DNA of 57,134 bases. Source: an uncultured Bacteroidales bacterium. Its GTDB lineage: Bacteria; Bacteroidota; Bacteroidia; Bacteroidales; Paludibacteraceae. The notes below the pieces were generated by a model. It saw nothing but the letters and a program-made list of their open reading frames with translations, searched no databases and was not told the DNA's origin. Shown here in pieces: positions 1 to 7,675 of the stretch (position 1 is the stretch's first letter; every line of letters begins with the position of its first letter). The stretch lies in contig CACYHE010000012.1 in NCBI GenBank assembly GCA_902774185.1, positions 1-57,134 of the forward strand, in the 5' to 3' direction. The translations under genes were made by a program, and so were the position numbers.

Positions 1-50
1 CATCCGTTTGTCGGCAGCCAACTGTTTCTACGACACATTGCATTTTTCAT
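1..50 (-). CDS. 5' end of an unidentified gene cut by the left edge
   Basis: An open frame begins with ATG at 50 (or the ATG at 56) and runs off the window after about 16 codons. A purine-rich GGAGG lies a few bases upstream, which is unusual in Bacteroidota, where Shine-Dalgarno use is weak. The visible residues (start MKNAMCRRNSW) do not identify a family, and the frame is too short to be sure it is a gene. Confidence 0.3.
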   Translation of the reverse strand, partial: MKNAMCRRNSWLPTNG

Positions 51-87
51 AATCATTCCTCCAAATTTAGTTAAACGATGTTTAACG

Positions 88-134
88 TAGTTTGCGTAGC
101 TTACGTGTTTTGCGTAGTATGCGTAGTTGCGTTT
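88..134. repeat. 9-bp tandem repeat, about five units
   Basis: About five head-to-tail degenerate nonamers of type GCGTAGTTT lie between the left-edge gene and the ferredoxin-like pseudogene. They are the same unit length as the words forming the hairpin arms at 29.2-29.8 kb. The rest of this spacer (135-232) holds two loose copies of a TTGTCCATTT-type string and no recognisable gene. Confidence 0.7.
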
Positions 135-232
135 TCACCCTAAGAGAGGCAATAAACGTGCCAAGTCCCAAATCTCTGCCAATTTGTCCATTTTCATGCC
201 AAATTGTCCATTTCATGTCAGTTTGCAAAGGT

Positions 233-996
233 CTATCTTAGCAGCAGGTCTTTCAGTTTGACTTGCGGATGGCGGTACTGGCGTTCTTTGCGTGTCTCTT
301 GACCGTTCGTACGGAAAGCCTGTTGCGCACAGGCATGGACGCAAGCGAGACACACGGTACAATGGTCTCCGGTAATGGCTTTATTGTCCGTCAGGTGGAT
401 GTTCTCCATCGGGCAGACACGTACGCAAGTGCCACAACCGTTACACTTGTCCGCAATTACTTTCGGGCCCAGGCAATGAATCATACCTCTCTCTATTGCC
501 GGGCGGCCAAGGAGCCATGAGAGGAGGCCGAACCAACTATAGTGCAGCACGTGGCTTTCTTCCTCCAGTTCGCGGATGATTTGCTCCAAGCGAGCCGGCA
601 CGCGTTCGAACTTACCCAACTGTTTGTTGGGGTTACGTCCGAAAGCCAGCGCACTATTATCGGGCACACTCACTTTGTGGCTATATGCTAGTTCGATACC
701 TTTCTCGCGCAGAATGCGACGTAACACCCAGATGCAGTTGCCAGCCGCGCTTCCGCATGTGACGACCGCAAAGACATAAGATGTGGGAGAAATCTTCAAT
801 CGTGATATCATTTCGGGCATAGCGGGTGGCAGATTGAAATCGTAGGTCGGAAAGACCAGACCGATACGTTTCTCGTTCGTCAAGTCCTGCTGAACCGCTT
901 CAATCAGCGGCATGAGCTGCTCGTTCAGCCGTTCTGCCAGTTGTCGTGCAACGGCGCGGCGAGACTATTTCCTGTTGCTGAAAAATACAGAATCAT
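233..996 (-). pseudogene. EFR1-type ferrodoxin (flavodoxin + 2x[4Fe-4S]), frameshifted
   Basis: The family joins an N-terminal flavodoxin-like FMN domain to a C-terminal bacterial ferredoxin and is thought to move electrons in the cytoplasm. The ferredoxin part is intact, with two clusters (CNGCGTCVRVCP and CTVCLACVHAC, about 40-75 residues from the end). The flavodoxin start is in another frame: ATG at 996 gives MILYFSATGNSLA, the expected phosphate-binding loop, then the frame breaks. The second frame resumes as VARQLAERLNEQL and is open to 233. Between the matching parts lie five extra bases (953-957, within a GC-rich CGCCGCGCC string). The ORF starting at 913 alone would lack the FMN loop. 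The gene ends the SDR-EFR1 pair; the SDR stop is 12 bp upstream of the ATG. It may be a true mutation or a sequencing or assembly error. Confidence 0.75.
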
Positions 997-1008
997 ATAC
1001 GATAGGAT

Positions 1009-1845
1009 TTACATCAATTTACGTTTTCCCATGAGGCGAAGGAAGGCATCCCACCAGCGTGTCGGAAGCAACCAATGGAAGAAAACGATTGCGTTCGCCA
1101 TTCGCCCTATACGGTAACGGGTACAAGGACGATGTGCATTTACCGCACGAACAATCGCTTTGCGTACCACAGCCGGATCGGAGATCGTATTGGAAAGATA
1201 CATATTCCGCAGGTTGTTCGCCATCATCGTTCCTGTCTGTTCATAGGCAGTTCCTTTCGAGGACTCAATCAAGTGATCGGCGGCAATGATGCCCCAATTG
1301 GTTTTGATAGCACCCGGTTCGATGATGACCACATCGATGCCAAACGGTTTGAGTTCCATGCGCATCGCATCGCTAAGCGACTCCACGGCATACTTGGACA
1401 CATGATACCAACCGCCGTAATAGAAGACCGCCCTGCCTGCCACCGATGCCGTATTGATGATACGTCCGCTATGCTGTGCACGCATCGTCGGCAGCACTAA
1501 CTGACAAAGGCGAGCGAGGCCAAACACATTGACTTCTAACTGATTACGGGCATCATCCATCGGCACGTTCTCTACTGCTCCAAAATAACCATAGCCGGCG
1601 TTATTGATGAGCACATCGATGCGTCCTTCGGCATCCAAAAGCGTCTTCACGCCCTCCTTCATCGATGCTTCATCGGTCACGTCCATCTTCAGAGGCACGA
1701 TGCCGTACTGACGAAGAGGTTCCATGCGCTCAACACGACGAGCTGCTGCATACACTTTGTGTCCTTGTTGCGCCAGCGCAACCGCGGTGTCATAACCGAT
1801 GCCGCTACTTGCACCGGTAAGGAGAATTACTTTGTTACTTTTCAT
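1009..1845 (-). CDS. SDR family NAD(P)-dependent oxidoreductase
   Basis: A classical short-chain dehydrogenase/reductase, a cytoplasmic Rossmann-fold enzyme acting on an unknown alcohol or carbonyl substrate with NAD(P). Visible hallmarks are TGASSGIG (residues 10-17) for the cofactor, NNAG (81-84), Ser134 in NTAS, and the catalytic Tyr147 and Lys151 in YHVSK. The family's usual length is about 250 residues; the extra C-terminal part is typical of the retinol-dehydrogenase-like subgroup. An Arg-rich stretch after the first strand (AARRVERM) suggests NADP preference, an inference. It lies just upstream of the frameshifted ferredoxin in the same direction, 67 bp after the BASS transporter, so the three may form an operon. 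Confidence 0.88.
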   Translation of the reverse strand: MKSNKVILLTGASSGIGYDTAVALAQQGHKVYAAARRVERMEPLRQYGIVPLKMDVTDEASMKEGVKTLLDAEGRIDVLINNAGYGYFGAVENVPMDDARNQLEVNVFGLARLCQLVLPTMRAQHSGRIINTASVAGRAVFYYGGWYHVSKYAVESLSDAMRMELKPFGIDVVIIEPGAIKTNWGIIAADHLIESSKGTAYEQTGTMMANNLRNMYLSNTISDPAVVRKAIVRAVNAHRPCTRYRIGRMANAIVFFHWLLPTRWWDAFLRLMGKRKLM

Positions 1846-1911
1846 AGAGCTTATTTTTATTCAATTGTCCTGATTATTTTAGAGGTTGGGGCAGAAAAAT
1901 AATCATGAGTC

Positions 1912-2838
1912 CTATTTGCTGTGTCGTGAATAGATGCGTGCCATGATGGCACCGCTGATGTTATGCCAAACGCTGAAGACAGCTCCGGGAATAGTGGCTA
2001 AAGGGAATGCTGCAAAATGCATTACCGCCAGCGAGGTTGCCAAGCCGGAGTTCTGCATGCCGACTTCGATACTGAGTGCCACGCTTTTCGGACGTTGCAG
2101 ACGCAACAGTTGTCCGACCAGATAGCCGATGCCGAGTCCGAAGAGGTTATGAAGCATCACCACCAGCACGACTAGCAGACCTGCCGTCATCAGTCGGTCG
2201 GCGTTATGCGACACGACGATGCCGACCGTCAGCGCCACTGCGAGGGACGAGAAAGCAGGCAGGTAAGGCGTGACACGTTGCGTGAGTCTGGGAATAAAGC
2301 GCTGGCACAGCAAACCGCAGACAATAGGAAGAATAACGATATAAACGATGCTGAGTAACATTCCCGTGGTGTGTACATCGACCATCGTTCCCGCCAAGAG
2401 CCATACGAGTAGCGGTGTCAGTAGTGGCGCCAGCAAGGTCGATGCAGCAGTCATACCCACCGATAGCGCCAAGTCGCCTTTTGCCAGATAGGTGATGACA
2501 TTCGACGCCGTTCCGCCCGGGCAACAGCCGACGAGGATGACGCCTATCGCCAGTTCCTGCGGCAGCGAGAAAGCCTTGGTCAGTCCCCATGCCAACAGCG
2601 GCATGACGGTGAACTGCGTGAGGCAACCGATGAGGATATCTTTGGGACGACTCAGCACTATCTTGAGGTCATTCGCCGAAAGGGTCAGTCCCATGCCGAA
2701 CATGATAACGCCCAACATCGGATTGATGACCCACGTGCCTATCCACGCGAGCGAAGAGGGCACAAAAAGGCTCAGTGCTGCTACCATCAGCACTATCACA
2801 CCCATCCACTTGGCTATAAAATCACAGATTCGTTGCAT
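1912..2838 (-). CDS. Bile acid:sodium symporter (BASS) family transporter, copy 1
   Basis: An inner-membrane protein of about 308 residues with nine or ten hydrophobic segments, as usual for the BASS fold. The conserved family motif CPGGTASN is at residues 106-113, in the substrate/sodium-binding crossover region. An N-terminal loop reading MFGMGLTLSANDL is also typical. The substrate cannot be told; bacterial members move bile acids, pantoate, keto acids or sulfonates. It is the first of two BASS genes here (the other ends at 11163), which differ in sequence. It is followed by the SDR. No clear promoter is seen; the upstream 250 bp hold gene remnants. Confidence 0.87.
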   Translation of the reverse strand: MQRICDFIAKWMGVIVLMVAALSLFVPSSLAWIGTWVINPMLGVIMFGMGLTLSANDLKIVLSRPKDILIGCLTQFTVMPLLAWGLTKAFSLPQELAIGVILVGCCPGGTASNVITYLAKGDLALSVGMTAASTLLAPLLTPLLVWLLAGTMVDVHTTGMLLSIVYIVILPIVCGLLCQRFIPRLTQRVTPYLPAFSSLAVALTVGIVVSHNADRLMTAGLLVVLVVMLHNLFGLGIGYLVGQLLRLQRPKSVALSIEVGMQNSGLATSLAVMHFAAFPLATIPGAVFSVWHNISGAIMARIYSRHSK

Positions 2839-2868
2839 GTAGGTAATCGTAATACCAGAATGGCTCTA

Positions 2869-3044
2869 TCATACCCATTCAAAGTTCTCTTTGCCAGCAC
2901 CTATTTCGAAATGGTATTTGACGATACCGAGGTCGGTGTGGACATAGTTGCTGAATTCTTGTCGGGGTACTTGTCGGTCAAGTACCGCTCATAACTCTTG
3001 TCCACCACAAACTGACGGTTAAAATCCATAATCTGGTCTATCAT
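2869..3044 (-). pseudogene. Deletion scar: carbonic anhydrase N-terminus joined to the C-terminus of another gene
   Basis: From ATG at 3044 the frame reads MIDQIMDFNRQFVVDKSYER and continues LTDKYPDK, the usual start of the short beta-carbonic anhydrases of Firmicutes and Bacteroidota, and then loses homology before the zinc motif CMDTR. In the next frame, about 29 codons ending at TGA (2869-2871) read as a natural C-terminus: NYVHTDLGIVKYHFEIGAGK, then ENFEWV. It vaguely recalls nitroreductase-type C-termini, which I am not sure of. Thus only the first end of one gene and the last end of another survive. A matching carbonic anhydrase C-terminal remnant is at 9145-9227. Confidence 0.6.
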
Positions 3045-3093
3045 AGTGTTTCTATTTTTTTGTAACGTGTTGCAAATTACAAGTACATTGATA

Positions 3094-4074
3094 TTAAGGA
3101 TGCCAAATCAGCCACGTGACACCAAGTCCGAAGAAAGCGAAGTTCTTCGGACCGGACAGATAAGTCGCTGAGTTATAGAGGTTAAAGCCCGCATAAGCAT
3201 CCAACTGCACACGCGGATGAACGGCGTACGTAAGCCCGAAATCGAGGTTAATATCGTAATGCGTGTAATGTTTGTCTGTGGAGAAATTGACTGCATCTGT
3301 GTCGAAAATATTATACGATTCGACAAACAGCCCCAAGTGATCAGTCGGCTCAAAATTGATACTTAGCGAAGCGAATATATCCGGTGTGGGAGCCCATTTA
3401 TCCCAGTATGCGCCTATATCGTACCCCAAAGAGAGCCAATCGGTTACTTCATTCTCAAAGAGCAGATCCACAGAACCGGAGACAGGCATCATCCGGGCTA
3501 TCTCCTGAGTGAGCGGAACTCCCACATTGAGCAGTAAGGCGGTACGCGGAATCCATTTTTGGTTAAGTGAACCGCCATTATGGTCACAAAGCAGAATTTT
3601 GGCACCTATATTGAGAGGCGAAGGAACATAAGCGGGGCCTTCCGGGATTGCAGAAAGAGTGTCCGAACGATCGTTAATCTCCATAATACCACAATACTCC
3701 AGCCGCAACTCCACGCGTTTGTGTACACCGAAACGAAAAAGCGCAGAGGGAAGCGTCACAGAATGCAATCCCGGGAAATGAGCCGCCTCAAAGCCTGTCT
3801 CCCATTGGATAAACCCTCTGTTCAACACTTCTGAACCGGTTCCAAAACCGGGGCGGTCGGCACTCAGCCATATCTCATTCTGCTCCGAATGATGTTGCGC
3901 GTCTTTCTGATGAAAGAGCCAAAGGCTATCCGGAACAAGCTCTGCGCGCACGCTGTCCGACATGAAAACAGATAGGAATACCAAGGACAAGCATCGAGAC
4001 AAGACGCGCCAAGCCGAATGTTGACCGTGGCAGAACAGACGGATATCGTGATATTTGTCTTGCGAAGGATCCAT
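3094..4074 (-). CDS. Predicted outer-membrane beta-barrel protein (Phenol_MetA_deg-like transporter family)
   Basis: A 326-residue exported protein with a hydrophobic segment around residues 24-44 ending near a signal peptidase site (VRAEL), so the N-region is long. After it comes the family hallmark ADRPGFGTGSEVLNRGF, an early plug-like strand seen in the putative 'MetA pathway of phenol degradation' outer-membrane family, followed by alternating amphipathic strands rich in aromatic residues. Its real role is unknown; the name is historical. The ATG at 4074 directly abuts the stop codon of the PfkB kinase (4075-4077) with no gap, so the two are translationally close. It is the last gene of the operon starting at the promoter near 5833. 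Confidence 0.75.
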   Translation of the reverse strand: MDPSQDKYHDIRLFCHGQHSAWRVLSRCLSLVFLSVFMSDSVRAELVPDSLWLFHQKDAQHHSEQNEIWLSADRPGFGTGSEVLNRGFIQWETGFEAAHFPGLHSVTLPSALFRFGVHKRVELRLEYCGIMEINDRSDTLSAIPEGPAYVPSPLNIGAKILLCDHNGGSLNQKWIPRTALLLNVGVPLTQEIARMMPVSGSVDLLFENEVTDWLSLGYDIGAYWDKWAPTPDIFASLSINFEPTDHLGLFVESYNIFDTDAVNFSTDKHYTHYDINLDFGLTYAVHPRVQLDAYAGFNLYNSATYLSGPKNFAFFGLGVTWLIWHP

Positions 4075-4986
4075 TTATTCTTCAGGCGATTTTAACTGTG
4101 CGACCAACTCGTCGGATATGTTATTGCCTAACTGTCGGCATACATCCTGACTCCAGCGTTGCGCCATGGCGATGCGTTGCGCGGGTTTGTTAATGCCTTG
4201 GAGCTTCGCATAGATGTACCCGGCGTTGAAATTATCTCCGGCTCCCACCGTACTGACCGTCTCAATCGGCTGCACAGGATAGGTCTCGCAGCCTGCGGGT
4301 GAATAGAAGCGAATCTTCCGTGCGCCGTCTGTCAGAATCAAGGTCGGGCAGAATGGTCGTACGCGTTCGTAAATAGCATCTGCATCAGTCAGGTTGTACA
4401 AATACCCGAAATCCTCCATTGATCCGCGGATGATATTCGCCAGCCGCATGTTCTCTTCGATATTCTCCATTACATGAGGAATATCGGCGATGTGTGTCTT
4501 ACGGAAATTGATGTCATAATACAGCCACGCGCCCGCTTTTTGTGCCTCGCAAAGCATCGAACGCACGGCAGGACGGATAGCCGGGTTGATCGCAAAGAAG
4601 GAGCCGAAGAGCACGATGTCATCTGCCTGGACAGGAGGCAAGTCGCCTTCCAAAGCTGCAGAAACGTGATCTTTATAAAAGATATACTGAGCATCGTTGT
4701 GCTCGTCTAAAAACGCTAACGTGATATGCGATTTTGTTCCTTCGTGGCGGCGGACAAACTCATCCGAGACGCCGTTCTTGCGCAGATATTGACATGTCAG
4801 GTCACCAATATGGTCATCTCCGACTTCCGTTACCATGACGCAAGGCACACCGGCTCGTCCCAACGAAACGATACTATTAAACGCCGATCCGCCCGGAATG
4901 GCTTTCTGCGGCTGGTTATCCTTGAACAAGATGTCCAAAACCGTTTCTCCGATACCAATTACCCGCTGTTTCATAGGAATATTCAT
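4075..4986 (-). CDS. PfkB-family carbohydrate kinase (fructokinase-like)
   Basis: A cytoplasmic ribokinase-fold enzyme that transfers ATP phosphate to a sugar, probably fructose or a related ketose, judging from the length (303 residues) and the sugar-binding PGGSAFN motif near residue 31. The PfkB signature is present: TVGAGDNFNAGY near the C-terminal third, with the catalytic Asp in GAGD; a Val replaces the second Thr of the common DTTGAGD form. DINFRKT in the middle is also typical. Two possible starts (4986 and 4974) are close together. It lies between the DUF3667 membrane protein and the barrel protein; this mix gives no clear pathway. Confidence 0.88.
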   Translation of the reverse strand: MNIPMKQRVIGIGETVLDILFKDNQPQKAIPGGSAFNSIVSLGRAGVPCVMVTEVGDDHIGDLTCQYLRKNGVSDEFVRRHEGTKSHITLAFLDEHNDAQYIFYKDHVSAALEGDLPPVQADDIVLFGSFFAINPAIRPAVRSMLCEAQKAGAWLYYDINFRKTHIADIPHVMENIEENMRLANIIRGSMEDFGYLYNLTDADAIYERVRPFCPTLILTDGARKIRFYSPAGCETYPVQPIETVSTVGAGDNFNAGYIYAKLQGINKPAQRIAMAQRWSQDVCRQLGNNISDELVAQLKSPEE

Positions 4987-4995
4987 TTACTCCTT

Positions 4996-5802
4996 TTAAC
5001 TCTGCAAAAAAATCGGTATTAAACAGACCAAGGCTATCAGCAACAAGATAGTAAAACTCAGTGCAATACATATCGTCAGTCGCCACAACGTGCCCCAATA
5101 ACCGAAACCGAAAAGTTGCTTATACGCCATGTAATTATAACACAAAGTAAGGGCTGACGCAATGCCGCTATGCCCTACAAAGACGGAGTAAAAGATATAC
5201 GAGAGTATCGCCAGATATACCTGCAAATAGAACCCTTCCGGAATGGTGTGGTTCGGATAGTTCGGTGCTTTGCGAAAGAGGAACCATGTCGGCAAAATGA
5301 GCACACAACCGTTTAGTAATTCGCTGATATTCTGATGAGAGCCAAGCCAATCGGAAGCCAGATCCAGATACTTGAAACCGATTTGAGAAGGTTCAGGGTC
5401 AGGAACAGGAAAGAAATACCTCGCCAGCGTGACCACCGCCGCCAAGATGAAGAGCAGCTTCACCGGCGGATAGCTGACTTGCCTTTTGCCGCTGATGTAG
5501 TCGCGTACCAGATAGCCGGGACGCAGGAACAACTGCCACAAGGTATAAACGGCAGAACGCGATTCGATGCCCCATAACTGCGCTATTCCCTGCCACATGG
5601 CGAGCCATGTGATGCGGCCGTGACGCGCGGATTGCGAGCACACCGGGCAATAATTGCCACGGAAAGTATGTCCGCAGTTATTGCAGACATGCTCGCTCTT
5701 ATCCATCCGGTACGAGATCGGATGTTTCTGCCAAGCCCGGAAAGCTTGCCATTTGGCGGTTATGAGCGGACGCATTTTATCAAAAAAACGGTTGCGGGGC
5801 AT
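4996..5802 (-). CDS. DUF3667 family zinc-ribbon membrane protein
   Basis: A protein of unknown function, 268 residues, typical of Bacteroidota. The N-terminal part carries a zinc ribbon with Cys40, Cys43, Cys52 and Cys55 (CNNCGHTFRGNYCPVC), facing the cytoplasm by inference. The second half has four or so hydrophobic segments and a long YLVRDYISGKRQVSYPPVKL stretch, which is the conserved core of the family. It is the first gene of a minus-strand operon (DUF3667, PfkB, barrel protein): a good promoter ends at 5833, about 25 bp upstream of the start codon. Confidence 0.85.
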   Translation of the reverse strand: MPRNRFFDKMRPLITAKWQAFRAWQKHPISYRMDKSEHVCNNCGHTFRGNYCPVCSQSARHGRITWLAMWQGIAQLWGIESRSAVYTLWQLFLRPGYLVRDYISGKRQVSYPPVKLLFILAAVVTLARYFFPVPDPEPSQIGFKYLDLASDWLGSHQNISELLNGCVLILPTWFLFRKAPNYPNHTIPEGFYLQVYLAILSYIFYSVFVGHSGIASALTLCYNYMAYKQLFGFGYWGTLWRLTICIALSFTILLLIALVCLIPIFLQS

Positions 5803-5832
5803 TTTCTCTTTCGTTTATAACGATTTCGCTTG

Positions 5833-5863
5833 CAAAGGTATAAAAAAAATCCCACATGTGCAA
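5833..5863 (-). promoter_or_regulatory. Bacteroidota-type promoter for the DUF3667 operon
   Basis: Read on the minus strand, TTG (5861-5863) is the -33 element, followed by 20 bp and TACCTTTG (5833-5840) as the -7 element. The -33 box lies in the loop of the terminator hairpin of the neighbouring flavodoxin gene, so one short segment serves both jobs. Confidence 0.8.
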
Positions 5864-5882
5864 GTTTTTGTGGGATTTTTTG
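5843..5882. terminator. Hairpin terminator after the flavodoxin-like gene
   Basis: The stem AAATCCCACA pairs with TGTGGGATTT around a 12-base loop, with T-runs on both sides, so it can work in either direction. It ends the transcript of the minus-strand gene at 5902-6444 and overlaps the promoter of the next operon. Confidence 0.75.
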
Positions 5883-5901
5883 CTTTTATCGAGCGGTTTT
5901 A

Positions 5902-6444
5902 TCAGATATTTTTGCCTAATTCGTACGCTTCTTGGAGTTTGGCATTGCCGGAAATCTCTTTCGGATCATTCACGCCGCCGCAGAAAAGATGGGCTTTAAG
6001 CGAGCATTTTTCATAGCAGTCAATCCATCCTTGCAGACCGTTTTCGGCACGTTTGGGTGTGAACTCCTCGTCCTCGGCAGCAGTAGTCAGCAGGTAGATG
6101 TCGCGGAACTTATAATTCTTGGGATACATGGCGTTCATTCGGTCGATAAGCGTCTTCATCTGACCCGACATCTCATAGTAATAAATCGGCGTTGCCCAAC
6201 AGACGACATCCGCATTGAGCACACTCTCCATGATCGCCGGCACGTCATCTTTGAATACGCACGCACCTGTCTCCTGACATTTGAGGCAACCGATACAAAA
6301 CTTAATCTCCTTGCCGCGGAGCGAGATCAACTCCACTTCATGTCCGGCGCTCTTGGCACCTTCCGCAAACTGCTCCGCCAACTGATGACTGTTCGATCCC
6401 GCACGGAGAGAGGTAGAGATAACAACTACTTTTTTATTTGACAT
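5902..6444 (-). CDS. Flavodoxin family protein (NADPH-dependent FMN reductase / iron-sulfur flavoprotein type)
   Basis: A 180-residue cytoplasmic flavoprotein. The FMN phosphate loop STSLRAGSNSHQLA (residues 10-23) opens the protein, and a compact cysteine cluster follows: Cys50, Cys53, Cys56 and Cys62 in FCIGCLKCQETGAC. This is typical of iron-sulfur flavoproteins and related reductases that carry a [4Fe-4S] cluster. The WATPIYYYEMSGQMKTLIDR stretch is the usual second flavin-binding segment. The electron donor and substrate are unknown. The start codon lies inside a 7-bp repeat of type CAAATAT that covers the initiation region. It stands 25 bp after the hydrolase gene in the same direction. 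Confidence 0.88.
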   Translation of the reverse strand: MSNKKVVVISTSLRAGSNSHQLAEQFAEGAKSAGHEVELISLRGKEIKFCIGCLKCQETGACVFKDDVPAIMESVLNADVVCWATPIYYYEMSGQMKTLIDRMNAMYPKNYKFRDIYLLTTAAEDEEFTPKRAENGLQGWIDCYEKCSLKAHLFCGGVNDPKEISGNAKLQEAYELGKNI

Positions 6445-6468
6445 TGGATATTTGATATTTGAGATTTC
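6444..6468. repeat. 7-bp tandem array at the start codon of the flavodoxin-like gene
   Basis: Three to four degenerate CAAATAT units on the minus strand run directly into the ATG of the gene ending at 5902. This array fills the whole 25-bp gap to the hydrolase stop codon. Confidence 0.7.
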
Positions 6469-7395
6469 TTACTTTAGATTCTTATTGAAGAACTCCGCTA
6501 GTTTGTCCCAAGGAATCATATTCTTAGGTTCGCCTTGACCTGCCGGTTCGGTATAACCGCCGTCATAGAGATCGCAATGGGAAGCGTCCGGAATAATAAG
6601 CAGTTCTTTGTTCTCAGGACAGGGATTCGGAGCTACCACGGTCTTGTAGCCGTCCGCCTTGCCGTCCACCATGTAATGGTACGCCGCTTCACCGAAATAA
6701 CGGCTGTGCGCGTCCGCGCCGTGCATGATCAGAACAGCAGAACGGATCTCGTTGATGTAGTACAGGAAACGGCTGTTGGAATATGCCTGCGTGCCAATGA
6801 CGCGCCAACCGTCATTCGAGTTGCCGGAACGGGCGTGATAACCACGGGCGGTCTTGTAGTAATCGTGGTAGTCCTTGACGAACTGCGGTGCATCGTCCGG
6901 CAGTGGGTCTATCACGCCTCCTGCCATAGCAGCAGGGTCTGCAAGACGTTGTGCGGCGAGTGCCACACGCGCTTCGTGACGCGCCTCTTCGGTGTCAGCG
7001 GAATCGAAATAACCGTTGCCCGACACACGCGTCATGTCATACATCGTTGAAGCCACCGTCGCTTTGATACGCGTATCCGCTGCCGCCGCATTGAGTGCAA
7101 TACCTCCCCATCCGCAGATACCAATAATACCGATGCGGTTTGCGTCCACTTCGGGCAGTTTGGAAAGGAAATCCACCGCTGCCATGAAATCCTCGGTATT
7201 GATGTCCGGCGAAGCCGTCCGACGCGGTTCACCCGAACTCTCGCCGGTGAAAGACGGATCAAAAGCCAGCGCAATAAACCCGTGTTCCGCCATTTTCATG
7301 GCATACAGACCCGAACTCTGCTCTTTCGTTGCGCCGAAAGGACCACTGACGGCAAGCGCTGGACGCTTGCCATTTACCATTTGACCATTTACCAT
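6469..7395 (-). CDS. Alpha/beta hydrolase, dienelactone-hydrolase-like, missing its natural N-terminus
   Basis: The main part of an exported or lipid-anchored alpha/beta hydrolase. The nucleophile elbow is GICGWGG, with Cys in place of Ser as in dienelactone hydrolase; the acid is likely in MHGADAHSRY and the His in DASHCDLYDGGY. The ORF starts inside a repeat (MVNGQMVNGK), and homologues would begin upstream with a signal peptide and a short lead domain. Exactly that lead sequence is in the ORF at 7398-7595, in a different frame and ending 2 bp before this ATG. So the gene is either split by a frameshift or read by re-initiation at the repeat. The substrate is unknown. Confidence 0.8.
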   Translation of the reverse strand: MVNGQMVNGKRPALAVSGPFGATKEQSSGLYAMKMAEHGFIALAFDPSFTGESSGEPRRTASPDINTEDFMAAVDFLSKLPEVDANRIGIIGICGWGGIALNAAAADTRIKATVASTMYDMTRVSGNGYFDSADTEEARHEARVALAAQRLADPAAMAGGVIDPLPDDAPQFVKDYHDYYKTARGYHARSGNSNDGWRVIGTQAYSNSRFLYYINEIRSAVLIMHGADAHSRYFGEAAYHYMVDGKADGYKTVVAPNPCPENKELLIIPDASHCDLYDGGYTEPAGQGEPKNMIPWDKLAEFFNKNLK

Positions 7396-7398
7396 TTC
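7371..7398. repeat. 7/8-bp array at the hydrolase start
   Basis: Units of type AAATGGT on the minus strand cover the stop of the lipoprotein-like ORF and the ATG of the hydrolase, and are translated as the odd N-terminus MVNGQMVNGK. A related array is at 7497-7540 and a third at 11611-11652. Confidence 0.75.
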
Positions 7399-7595
7399 TA
7401 ATCTCCCTTCGGTCGAACGATCTGCTTCGCTGTATCGTACTGGGTCTTGAAGGATACCTTCTTATGGCTCACTTTCTCACTTAGCGGGAAGACCCCTGAC
7501 CATTTGTCCATTTGTTCATTTACCATTTGTTCATTTTGTTTATTGCAGGCAGCAAAACATAGTGCCGCGAGCATAAGAGTTAAAAACTTTCTCAT
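7398..7595 (-). pseudogene. Lipoprotein-type N-terminal piece of the split hydrolase
   Basis: The ORF begins MRKFLTLMLAALCFAACNK, a clear signal peptide II with lipobox FAAC, so the mature protein would be lipid-anchored in the envelope. It continues (after a repeat-derived NEQMVNEQMDKW) as VFPLSEKVSHKKVSFKTQY, which is the strand that precedes the catalytic domain in homologous hydrolases, then goes out of frame and stops at TAG (7398-7400). The bases around 7401-7440 look unlike hydrolase coding sequence in any frame and may be inserted. Its ATG overlaps the stop of a cupin remnant as TAATG, the sign of an old operon. Confidence 0.65.
7497..7540. repeat. 7-bp array inside the lipoprotein N-terminal piece
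   Basis: Degenerate AAATGAAC/AAATGGT units on the minus strand are translated in frame directly behind the lipobox cysteine region (NEQMVNEQMDKW). Confidence 0.7.
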
Positions 7596-7675
7596 TATTG
7601 TACGAAATTATACTGTGCATCGCTAACGGGTTCGAGCCATTCGTTTACAGGCCTCACGAGCGTCGTGATGATCAG
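7595..7675 (-). pseudogene. C-terminal remnant of a cupin protein
   Basis: About 22 codons with no start read TTLVRPVNEWLEPVSDAQYN followed by FVQ and a stop. The piece NEWLEPVSDAQYN is the usual end of small cupin proteins found beside flavodoxins and hydrolases in Bacteroidales. The stop shares a base with the next start codon (TAATG at 7593-7597). The rest of the gene is missing; upstream sequence is the end of the secreted protein gene at 7672. Confidence 0.5.
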
